Shown: positions 25,932 to 32,442 of the stretch, one piece after another
Numbering within the stretch: the first letter of the stretch is position 1
How the letters are laid out: the number at the start of each line of letters is the position of its first letter
From: Leptospira sp.
GTDB lineage: Bacteria > Spirochaetota > Leptospiria > Leptospirales > Leptospiraceae
Direction: 5' to 3'
Length of the DNA: 32,442 nt
Assembly (NCBI GenBank): GCA_027531445.1
Contig: JAPZRK010000129.1
Coordinates: 1 to 32,442 of the forward strand
Notes under the pieces: generated by a model
What the model was told of the DNA's origin: nothing
The model's input: only the letters and a program-made list of their open reading frames with translations
Database searches by the model: none
Program-made: the position numbers and the translations under genes

Positions 25932-26627
25932 TTAACCAGAAATAGGCGAAAGGATTCCTGATTCGATTCGATTGCGTTTGTGAGCCATGGAAGCAAGTTC
26001 CATATCATGTGTGACTAAGATAAGAGAAAACTGAAATTCCTTTTGGAGATCCTTGATAAGATCCATCAAATGACGAGAGTTTTTCCGATCCAAATTCCCC
26101 GTTGGTTCATCCGCTAGAATCAACTGTTTCCTTCCAACCAGCGCACGCGCAACTCCGACTCGGGCACTTTCACCACCTGAAAGCTGTGAAGGAAAACTTT
26201 CTGTTCTTTCACCCAAGCCGACAAGATCCAATATCGCCTTCGAGCGGCTATGTGCTTCTTTTTGGCTGACCTTTGAGATAAGTAGTGGCATCATCACATT
26301 TTCGATAGCTGTAAAATCCGGTAGCAGAAGGTGTTGTTGGAAGATAAAGGAAATCTTTTCTGCACGAAAGATTTCTCTTTGTCTTTCGTTCAAATTTTTG
26401 AGGGATACTCCACAAACTTCCACCTCACCTTCGTCAAACGAATCCATGGCGCCCAAAATATTCAAAAGCGTTGATTTACCAACACCCGAAGCACCTTCAA
26501 CCGAGACAATTTCGCCAGACTTTACTTCGAAGTCCATACCCGAAAGAATATGATACTTTTGATCAACTACTTGATAAAATTTTTGAAGTCCGCGAACCGA
26601 GACTGTGGCATTTGATGAATTAGTCAT
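25932..26627 (-). CDS. lolD: Lipoprotein-releasing ABC ATPase LolD
   Basis: A 231-residue ATPase for lipoprotein release from the inner membrane. Motifs: Walker A GASGVGKST (45-53), Q-loop FIFQQHLLLPDFTAIEN, signature LSGGESARVGVARAL, Walker B LILADEPTGNLD, switch VTHDMELAS. The LolD-type sequence FQQHLLLPDFTA.EN is clear. The Met start overlaps the upstream permease stop by 8 bases, and the next gene (McsA/McsB-like) starts 6 bases after its stop. The substrate is inferred from the LolC-type partner; it is more diverged from the other ATPase of this window (16021-16692) than a recent duplicate would be. Confidence 0.9.
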   Translation of the reverse strand: MTNSSNATVSVRGLQKFYQVVDQKYHILSGMDFEVKSGEIVSVEGASGVGKSTLLNILGAMDSFDEGEVEVCGVSLKNLNERQREIFRAEKISFIFQQHLLLPDFTAIENVMMPLLISKVSQKEAHSRSKAILDLVGLGERTESFPSQLSGGESARVGVARALVGRKQLILADEPTGNLDRKNSRHLMDLIKDLQKEFQFSLILVTHDMELASMAHKRNRIESGILSPISG

Positions 26628-27972
26628 TTCTGATGGTATCCACTGGATTTAAGTTAGCCGCCCAACGTGCTGGGAAGTATCCCGCAAGTCCTGAAAGAAT
26701 GGTCGCCGCAGTTGTGACCATAAAAATAAAAGAAATATCGATATCAACTGGTATGTGATCAAAATAATAGATATCCTTGGGAACCAATTCTACATTGCTC
26801 CATTCTAACGGATTGAGCATCGAACCTGCCGCATTGATGATTTCTTCCAAACCGCCAATGATCACTTCCAATTTAGTAGCCACAAAAATGCCCCACATCC
26901 CACCTACGAGTGAAGATAAAATACCGACAATCATCGCATTTAAAGTGAATATCAAAAGAATATCATTTGATGCCAGACCCAATGCCTTAAGAGTACCAAT
27001 CGATTTGCGTTTTGCTCGAACTAACGAATGAACGGTAGCGACCATTCCAAGTGCGGCAAGCACGATAAACAAAAATACAATGATTGAGATAATCGTTTTT
27101 TCCAATCTTAGCGCTGCCAAAAAATTCTCCTGCTCTTCCGCTATCGTGCGGACAGAAAAAGAAGACTGAGCTTGGACTTGAGGGTTCCAACCATCTTCAT
27201 TGAGGCGAGTAAGAATTCTCGACTTTGTAACTTTCAAATCATCCAGCGAATTGACTTTGATCGCAATTTGATTTACCGCATCTTTCATTTTGAAAAAGTC
27301 TTGTGCCATCGGTAGAGAGAGAAATACAAATTTCGAATCGTAATTATAATAGCCTGTTTTAAAAAGACCTGTTAGTCGGAATGTTTGTACGTTGACCTGC
27401 ACACCTCGTTCAACAGTAAATCTTCCACCAGGTACTGCCATAGTAATCTCTTTTCCAAGGCCATAACCATAAATGGCACTCATCTCCTTCCCTATCACAA
27501 CCAGCTTTTTGGAATTGATATTTTGGATTTCATCTCGATTGTATTGCAAAATGCGAGGGAAATTTGGAAGTCCATTTTGAATCAGCCTTTCGATGCTTTC
27601 TATAGGCACGGCCCGAATCATGATCGGATTGAAATTATTATTACTTTGGATCAACCCATGGCTCGTGATGTTTCCCTCAATGGAAATGATCACATCTTTT
27701 AGCTTGGGATCGGTTTTGAGATGTTCGATCACTTTCTGGTAGCTAGAAATCGATCCGGAACCAAAGGAGTTCTCGATTGTTATGTGAGGACCTCCTTGCC
27801 AGAGCGATTCCTTGACTTGTTTCTGGAAACCATTAAAAATAGAAAGAACGACGACAAGCAGGGAAACCCCAACCATCATCACAATGAAGGAGAGTCGTGA
27901 CTTTATGGACAAAAAGCCGAGGACTCTAGACCCGCGGATATAGCGAGTAGTTATTAATGCAACAATTCCCAT
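26620..27972 (-). CDS. lolC: Lipoprotein-releasing ABC permease, LolC/LolE type
   Basis: A 450-residue permease with one N-terminal helix (about 26-49), a large periplasmic domain, and three C-terminal helices (about 290-320, 335-365, 405-440). LolC/E hallmarks are TRYIRGSRVLGFLSIKSRLS at the start, GVSLLVVVLSIFNGFQ, LVRAKRKSIGTLKALG in the loop, and the ending FPARWAANLNPVDTIR. One copy is present, as in organisms where LolF-type homodimers act; gene name follows family. It begins a run of seven minus-strand genes through mtaB. The divergent gene starts 60 bases away and carries a strong promoter. Confidence 0.88.
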   Translation of the reverse strand: MGIVALITTRYIRGSRVLGFLSIKSRLSFIVMMVGVSLLVVVLSIFNGFQKQVKESLWQGGPHITIENSFGSGSISSYQKVIEHLKTDPKLKDVIISIEGNITSHGLIQSNNNFNPIMIRAVPIESIERLIQNGLPNFPRILQYNRDEIQNINSKKLVVIGKEMSAIYGYGLGKEITMAVPGGRFTVERGVQVNVQTFRLTGLFKTGYYNYDSKFVFLSLPMAQDFFKMKDAVNQIAIKVNSLDDLKVTKSRILTRLNEDGWNPQVQAQSSFSVRTIAEEQENFLAALRLEKTIISIIVFLFIVLAALGMVATVHSLVRAKRKSIGTLKALGLASNDILLIFTLNAMIVGILSSLVGGMWGIFVATKLEVIIGGLEEIINAAGSMLNPLEWSNVELVPKDIYYFDHIPVDIDISFIFMVTTAATILSGLAGYFPARWAANLNPVDTIRND

Positions 27973-27984
27973 GGTAACCTAATC

Positions 27985-28024
27985 TTTTTGACAGCTTTCT
28001 TCCTTGGACGGATACTGTCAAAAA
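27985..28024. repeat. Perfect 10-base inverted repeat in the lolC divergent promoter region
   Basis: Arms TTTTTGACAG (27985-27994) and CTGTCAAAAA (28015-28024) are exact reverse complements, 20 bases apart. Each arm contains a TTGACA on its own strand, so it may mark two facing -35 boxes or a binding site for a dimeric regulator. The plus-strand promoter at 27988-28016 uses the left arm; the minus-strand arm has no convincing -10 at normal spacing. Confidence 0.5.
27988..28016 (+). promoter_or_regulatory. Sigma-70 type promoter TTGACA-N17-GATACT
   Basis: A consensus -35 (27988-27993) and a near-consensus -10 (28011-28016) at the ideal 17-base spacing. Predicted transcription start near 28023 gives a leader of only about 10 bases to the ATG at 28033, without a clear ribosome-binding site, so the message may be nearly leaderless. 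It is the clearest promoter in the window. Confidence 0.7.
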
Positions 28025-28032
28025 AGAACCTT

Positions 28033-29022
28033 ATGTCTAATTCGCCAAATTACTATTCTCTCAAAGTTGTCATTCGTGACGAGGCCAATATGGTCTTTGT
28101 CATGTTTACAGCACTCCTTGACCCCGTTGAGGTCAAAGCGGTGAAATACGAAGGCGTGGCAAGTGGTAGCCCAGCCGCGCTCCTTCCCGTAAAATCGACA
28201 TTCCAAGACTTTTGCAATCGTGTACAACGGGTCATCTACAAAGGTGACCAGTTGAAAAACATCACCAAATCTTTGCAAGAAGCCACGAAGGCATCTTTCT
28301 CTTCAGAAAGTGTTCTTACCGAAGTTTTACATTATATCGATCATAACCTACCTGATCGACTTGAATTCATTTTCAATCAAATGCATGCGCGTATCGCTGG
28401 TAAATCAAATCCGATCATCGAAATTCATTTTGAGGTGATAGACGGAAAGGATATGGCAAAAACAACTGTAGACGAAGATGAGATTGCGAGGAATGAGGCG
28501 GCGGCAGTACCTATCAACGTACCGACATCATCAGGTTTTCATGTACCTGTAGACAAACAGTTGATTCAGTTTCGATTTCAGCTCTCACCAGTGAATGGGA
28601 AAGTTCTTACTGAGTTGGGACCCGGGGATACCGTCTTCATTCGGTTACTTCCTGGGGATACGATAACGGATAACATCATTTCCTCGCTTGAACTTTTAGA
28701 CGAATCTGGTGTAGTCAAACAAATTCCCGCACAAATTGTAAATATCTCCAATAGCAAAAACATTTCAGAAGTTGTCATCAAAATCAATGAACAAGTATAT
28801 GGAAAGATCATTGAGGAAGAAAACTCAATAAAAGTCAAAACTCATGACCCAGCTGCGGGAGCCGCACCTCTGCTTACCTCTGTCGCTTCCGTTACCGCCA
28901 CTTCAAAATCAAATTCTTTATCCGGCAAAAAGGATGCGGGAGATGTTTCAGCAGTGTTACCTTTTATAATTATTCTTGCATTAGTTCTGATAGGCTTGTC
29001 TGCGATATACTTCTTTGTTTAA
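28033..29022 (+). CDS. Hypothetical tail-anchored protein
   Basis: A 329-residue protein I do not recognise. It is soluble except for one C-terminal membrane helix (last 22 residues, LPFIIILALVLIGLSAIYFFV), preceded by a Ser/Ala/Thr-rich linker. It therefore has a tail-anchored layout with the main part in the cytoplasm. The body looks like two domains: SLKVVIRDEANMVFVMFTAL... and, from about 170, VDKQLIQFRFQLSPVNGKVLTEL with a PGDTVFIRLLPGD repeat-like stretch. I use the ATG at 28033; a TTG at 27988 would sit inside the promoter. The next gene starts 4 bases after its stop, so they form a two-gene operon. Confidence 0.75.
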   Translation: MSNSPNYYSLKVVIRDEANMVFVMFTALLDPVEVKAVKYEGVASGSPAALLPVKSTFQDFCNRVQRVIYKGDQLKNITKSLQEATKASFSSESVLTEVLHYIDHNLPDRLEFIFNQMHARIAGKSNPIIEIHFEVIDGKDMAKTTVDEDEIARNEAAAVPINVPTSSGFHVPVDKQLIQFRFQLSPVNGKVLTELGPGDTVFIRLLPGDTITDNIISSLELLDESGVVKQIPAQIVNISNSKNISEVVIKINEQVYGKIIEEENSIKVKTHDPAAGAAPLLTSVASVTATSKSNSLSGKKDAGDVSAVLPFIIILALVLIGLSAIYFFV

Positions 29023-29026
29023 AACT

Positions 29027-30046
29027 ATGTTCAAAAAATTTACCCTCTCTATCGTTCCTATACTTTTGTTTTTGGTATCCGCATATTCTCTATTTGTTGA
29101 TTATGAGATCATTCTTCCCGAACCGATCTCTTATTCAGATACTGAATCAGCAGAAGCCCATACCGAACTCAATCCAGTCGTTGAAATCAAAAGAGGGATC
29201 TGGTTTCGAATAGATTATATTTCGTTTCTCATCAAAGAGCTCGAAAGCGAGATTCTACCGATAGACACCGAACAAGAGGAGTCGATAGACAAACTAAAAC
29301 GTATCATTATCGGACAGAGGATACTATTCTTTGTGATCGCGTTTTATATGGCTCTTTGTTTTTCTGCGTTTATCAGCCAGTTCTTTCGAGCGTGGTTTTA
29401 TCTCACATTAAATCGCCTTGTTTTTTGGTTAGGTGTTTTTTGGGCCTTACAAGAGTTATTTTTGCACATTCGGATACTTGCTGACGGACATCTCTGGGGA
29501 GCGGCTGGCGTTGTCTTTTTTCTTACAACTTTCATACTTACGATTTTTGCTATTGTATTCTTAGAAAAAGGCAAAAGTGAATCCAAGACTTTTGAAACGC
29601 TCAAACATTCGTCTTCCCTAGAAGAAGAAGGACGAGCTCCACAGGCAAATGCAAATAGTTCCTATTTGAAGTTACTCCTTCATTTTCTAATGATCATCGC
29701 TGTTGGAATATTAATTGGCAATTTTGTTTATATACCGTTGTTTCTTTTACAAAAACACTATGTAACTGAATTTACCATGTTTATTTTTTCTCTTCTATTG
29801 CTACTATCTGGATTCTATATTTATAATTATGGGAAGGTTGGCGGCGAAAAATCTTTGACTGGTTTACAGAACACACTGGTCAGCATCGCCTATCTCCAGT
29901 TTAGATTTCTAAGAAATGGTTTTTTTGGAATTTTTGCTACTGTGTTAGTTGTATTTTTTGTGACATTTTTATTCAGTATCCTTATCTTGAATATTGATTT
30001 GATCCAAACCAATACTGGACTCTTTCAAAAAGGATCAGAATTTTAA
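29027..30046 (+). CDS. Hypothetical polytopic membrane protein
   Basis: A 339-residue membrane protein with an N-terminal helix (about 5-24), an acidic extracytoplasmic stretch (about 25-85), then about six further helices. No conserved motif is recognised. It probably works with the tail-anchored protein encoded 4 bases upstream: same strand, same apparent promoter, both unknown and both in the membrane. The ATG at 29027 is used rather than a TTG at 29015 that would overlap the upstream stop. No ribosome-binding site is evident, so translation may rely on coupling. The stop lies 7 bases from the convergent MORN-type gene. Confidence 0.72.
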   Translation: MFKKFTLSIVPILLFLVSAYSLFVDYEIILPEPISYSDTESAEAHTELNPVVEIKRGIWFRIDYISFLIKELESEILPIDTEQEESIDKLKRIIIGQRILFFVIAFYMALCFSAFISQFFRAWFYLTLNRLVFWLGVFWALQELFLHIRILADGHLWGAAGVVFFLTTFILTIFAIVFLEKGKSESKTFETLKHSSSLEEEGRAPQANANSSYLKLLLHFLMIIAVGILIGNFVYIPLFLLQKHYVTEFTMFIFSLLLLLSGFYIYNYGKVGGEKSLTGLQNTLVSIAYLQFRFLRNGFFGIFATVLVVFFVTFLFSILILNIDLIQTNTGLFQKGSEF

Positions 30047-30053
30047 AAACAGA

Positions 30054-30797
30054 TCAATTGCAAATGGGAGTTTGTGTTTGTTTGGTCTCACACCATAACG
30101 ATCCGTTGGGATAGTAAGTTTGACGGAAGATAAGCTCGCCCTTATCATTATATTTTTCCATCGATTCCTTACGGCCATCTGGATAATAGTAAAACCACTC
30201 TCCCACTTTTAAATCTTCCGCATAACTTCCTTTTGACTCGATTTTCGTATCTGGATAGTATTTTACCCAATCTCCCGACCTGTTTCCGCCATCATACATT
30301 CCTTTTTCGCTCACTCTGCCATTTGGGAAATATCGAAAGTATGGGCCGTTTTCGTTTCCCCATTCAATGGTAGGATACCAGAATTTTCGTTTCCGAACAC
30401 CTGGTGAAAAATTCATTTCATAGTATGGTTTTCCATCAGAAAATGCCCATTCCCATTTTCCTGACTTTTCGGACATCTTGTACGTTCCACGAGATATCAC
30501 AACACCCGTATTATAATCATAAGTTTCAATGGGCCCTTCATTTAAACCCACTTCATTCAATTTAACTTTGGCAATAAGTTTGCCATTTTCAAACCAACGG
30601 TATTCATAACCATCGATCTTATGCGTATATAAATTAAGTTTTCGATTGTAAACTGCATCTTCGGGAACACCTTCGGGACGTCCCCAATCACCGCGACATT
30701 GAATCGAGATGAGGAATAGCGAAACAATGACGTTTATTTTGATGAGATTTTTCAATGTTTTACCGTTTAACCTGAATAAGATGTATATTGGATTCAT
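30054..30797 (-). CDS. MORN-type (YwqK-like) repeat lipoprotein candidate
   Basis: A 247-residue exported protein with repeated MORN_2-like units of about 24 residues, e.g. GYEYRWFENGKLIAKVKLNE, GPYFRYFPNGRVSEKGMYDG, GDWVKYYPDTKIESKGSY and GEWFYYYPDGRKESMEKYND. Such repeats are linked to surface or envelope binding; the database label 'YwqK antitoxin' is not supported by any toxin here. A hydrophobic signal segment ends SLFLISIQC, a plausible though unusual lipobox (Gln at -1). The ATG at 30797 overlaps the channel gene by 38 bases. A TTG at 30755 would give a shorter, cleaner lipoprotein signal (MKNLIKINVIV...) 4 bases after that gene's stop; I cannot decide between them. Confidence 0.75.
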   Translation of the reverse strand: MNPIYILFRLNGKTLKNLIKINVIVSLFLISIQCRGDWGRPEGVPEDAVYNRKLNLYTHKIDGYEYRWFENGKLIAKVKLNEVGLNEGPIETYDYNTGVVISRGTYKMSEKSGKWEWAFSDGKPYYEMNFSPGVRKRKFWYPTIEWGNENGPYFRYFPNGRVSEKGMYDGGNRSGDWVKYYPDTKIESKGSYAEDLKVGEWFYYYPDGRKESMEKYNDKGELIFRQTYYPNGSLWCETKQTQTPICN

Positions 30798-31659
30798 TTT
30801 TAAATTTTTTAAGGATTTCCCTTGAAATGAGTATTCTATTGAGACGTTTTGATCGGATTGGAGTCAAATAGCGCAAAGAAAGAAGAATGTATCCATCTTG
30901 CTCATACGATGTGTATACGATGGGTGTGGTCTTTCCCAGACGAACAAGATAATTTTTTGACAATTCCCTTATCTTTTCATCAACCAATTCGGGTGCGAGA
31001 ACTAACTCTTCATTCAATATCTGCGCACAAAGAAACTCTGCTCTTTCCCAATCTGAATCTAGTGAGATAGAAATTTTAAATTCATCCCAAACAAAATCCA
31101 TGGTATCCGATACAATAAAAAATCTATGAATTACAATATTATAATTTGGGAAATGAATCAAACGATTTGTAGATTGTTCCGCCTTTGGATCAGTGGAAAC
31201 TTCAAGCAAAGTAAATTTAAAGAAACCAATGTTGACCACATCACCTTTTATATTATCAATTTCTATCCTATCTCCCACCTTGAATCCATTGCTTCCCATG
31301 ATCATAAACCATCCGACCATGTTCAGCCAGACTTCCTTTAATGAGATTACAATACCGGCGCCCGCCAAACCAAGAACTGTCGGTAGTAGAGACAGACTAG
31401 AAAATATAACAGGAAGATAGATAATCGTAAAGCTAATTAAAAACCCTGTTCTGATCACCTTTCTACGATTATAATCATGGGCAGGATCGATAGATGGTCG
31501 AATTTTTTCGACCATTACCATTGTGATTTTGTAAACCAAAACGGCAAAAATCACTAAGTACAAAAAAAGCAAAAGCGATTGAGAAATCGCACGATCATTC
31601 ATCTTTAATAGATGAAATGGATTTAAGTCTGAATAGAACTCTTTAAAATCTTCACCCAA
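30760..31659 (-). CDS. MscS-family mechanosensitive ion channel
   Basis: A 299-residue channel with three membrane helices (about 27-49, 70-90, 93-120). The pore helix is glycine/alanine-rich (LGLAGAGIVISLKEVWLNMV), and the beta domain follows with FKVGDRIEIDNIKGDVVNIGF, then FPNYNIVIHRF. These are typical of small MscS channels that open on membrane tension to release solutes. The start is uncertain: a TTG at 31659 overlaps the aroB stop by 8 bases with AAAGG upstream, and an ATG at 31602 would drop 19 residues. I keep the TTG because of coupling. Its position between aroB and a MORN-type protein gives no functional hint. Confidence 0.85.
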   Translation of the reverse strand: MGEDFKEFYSDLNPFHLLKMNDRAISQSLLLFLYLVIFAVLVYKITMVMVEKIRPSIDPAHDYNRRKVIRTGFLISFTIIYLPVIFSSLSLLPTVLGLAGAGIVISLKEVWLNMVGWFMIMGSNGFKVGDRIEIDNIKGDVVNIGFFKFTLLEVSTDPKAEQSTNRLIHFPNYNIVIHRFFIVSDTMDFVWDEFKISISLDSDWERAEFLCAQILNEELVLAPELVDEKIRELSKNYLVRLGKTTPIVYTSYEQDGYILLSLRYLTPIRSKRLNRILISREILKKFKNESNIHLIQVKR

Positions 31660-32442
31660 GATCTTTACTACCTTTTTGTTCCATTAGTGTTTCCAAAATC
31701 AAATCACGATCACATGGCACACCGAATTTTGGTTTCCCAAAATCTTCAAGCAAAACAAACTTTAGGATTTTGCCGTCTTTCTTTTTATCATGTTCCATAT
31801 GGGAAATGATGTCTGCTGGCTTTTCTTTTATTTGCAAAGGTAAACCAAGTGATTTCATAATTTGAATGGCTAGCTTAAAATTTTGATCCGAAAAACCCAA
31901 TATTTTTTTTGACAATAGTAATGCCGTTATAATCCCCATAGCTACTGCCTCTCCATGCGAATAACGAGCATACTTTGTAAGAGACTCTATGGCATGACCA
32001 GTTGTATGTCCAAGATTGAGAATGGCTCTGATCCCGCCTTCTTTCTCATCTTTGGAAACAACTGAAGATTTGAAACGGACGGATTCATCGATACAATAGC
32101 GAAGGATGTCCGCCTCAGGATGAAAATCTTCTCGTTTGACGGTCGAAAGGCGGTCTAAAAAAGAACCTCCCTCGAGAAATGCATGTTTGACGATCTCGGC
32201 GAGTCCACAACTCCATTCCTTTTTGGGCAATGTGGTAAGTGTAAATAGTGGTGCAAAAACAAAATCAGGTTGATGGAAGGAACCGACCATATTTTTGCCC
32301 AAATCTAAATTTACAGCCACCTTGCCACCCACTGACGAGTCGACACAAGCAAGTAAGGTAGTAGGTACTTGGACAAAACGAATTCCGCGTTGGTAAGTTG
32401 CGGCAATAAACCCTGCGAAATCTCCAACGACTCCTCCGCCAA
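31652..32442 (-). CDS. aroB: 3-dehydroquinate synthase AroB, C-terminal part
   Basis: The second step of the shikimate pathway, making 3-dehydroquinate from DAHP with NAD and zinc. The 5' end lies beyond the right edge; 262 codons are visible. The reading frame begins GGGVVGDFAGFIAATYQRG (nucleotide-binding loop), then QVPTTLLACVDSSVGGKVAV and GKNMVGSFHQP. Metal and active-site motifs follow: GLAEIVKHAF, NLGHTTGHAIE and YSHGEAVAMG. The C-terminal part is intact to the TGA, which overlaps the channel-gene start. All family motifs match an active enzyme. Confidence 0.95.
   Translation of the reverse strand, partial: GGGVVGDFAGFIAATYQRGIRFVQVPTTLLACVDSSVGGKVAVNLDLGKNMVGSFHQPDFVFAPLFTLTTLPKKEWSCGLAEIVKHAFLEGGSFLDRLSTVKREDFHPEADILRYCIDESVRFKSSVVSKDEKEGGIRAILNLGHTTGHAIESLTKYARYSHGEAVAMGIITALLLSKKILGFSDQNFKLAIQIMKSLGLPLQIKEKPADIISHMEHDKKKDGKILKFVLLEDFGKPKFGVPCDRDLILETLMEQKGSKDLG

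Noticed and set aside
27988..28032. TTG start extending the tail-anchored protein by 15 residues
   Set aside because: That TTG is the -35 box of the strong promoter, so it would not be in the transcript.
30054..30797. A toxin-antitoxin system, suggested by the YwqK 'antitoxin' family name
   Set aside because: No toxin-like gene adjoins it. The protein is exported and built of MORN-type repeats; its neighbours are a channel and aroB.

Overview
The window looks like chromosomal DNA of a spirochaete of the genus Leptospira, probably a free-living relative of L. biflexa. The evidence is an export-apparatus run with a FliY-type FliN, two LolC/LolD-like systems, a ClpC upstream of an MtaB methylthiotransferase, signal peptides of spirochaete style, AT-rich coding sequence and very tight gene packing. 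The assignment rests on gene content and style only. No rRNA, tRNA, CRISPR array, insertion sequence or phage gene was seen. No gene-free stretch exceeds 150 bases.

Layout. (1) 1-5092, minus strand: flagellar type III export operon fliY/N-fliO-fliP-fliQ-fliR-flhB-flhA; flhA runs off the left edge. (2) 5187-7759, minus: a DUF971 protein behind a very unusual fusion of an AGCS-type (Na+/alanine symporter-like) membrane domain to a complete phosphatidylserine decarboxylase. (3) 7795-10170, plus: an outer-membrane barrel candidate, a small unknown protein, an ArsC/Spx-like thioredoxin-fold protein, an SRPBCC protein and an OmpA-domain protein. (4) 10160-14100, minus: four overlapping genes, a five-haem cytochrome c, a GT2 glycosyltransferase, a GT-C-like membrane glycosyltransferase and a DUF2064/TIGR04282 nucleotidyl/glycosyltransferase. 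(5) 14248-15902: a DUF4395 membrane protein (plus) facing a MetZ-type sulfhydrylase (minus). (6) 16021-18717, minus: a MacA-like adaptor, MacB/LolC-like permease and ATPase, divergent from a plant-type GH13 alpha-amylase (18810-20063, plus); a perfect FNR-type palindrome lies between them. (7) 20064-27972, minus: seven tightly packed genes, lolC/E-lolD-(McsA/McsB-like)-clpC-unknown-TPR-mtaB. (8) 28033-30046, plus: two unknown membrane-associated proteins. (9) 30054-32442, minus: aroB (5' end beyond the window), an MscS-family channel and a MORN-type lipoprotein candidate.

The most exciting item is the 248-residue protein directly upstream of clpC (25179-25925). Its N-terminus matches the second zinc finger of McsA and the rest matches the catalytic domain of McsB, the bacterial protein-arginine kinase. 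In Firmicutes mcsA, mcsB and clpC are separate adjacent genes; here the first two seem compressed into one short chain in the same place. ClpC's N-terminal domain keeps both glutamates that bind phospho-arginine in Bacillus. Together they suggest a compact arginine-phosphorylation or adaptor system for ClpC in a spirochaete. One ATP-binding arginine and part of the fold appear missing, so a pseudokinase adaptor is equally possible.

Second is the symporter-like/phosphatidylserine decarboxylase fusion. Other points are a periplasmic adaptor with no coiled-coil hairpin, a candidate FNR/CRP-type promoter in class II geometry, and four convergent gene pairs with no room for intrinsic terminators.
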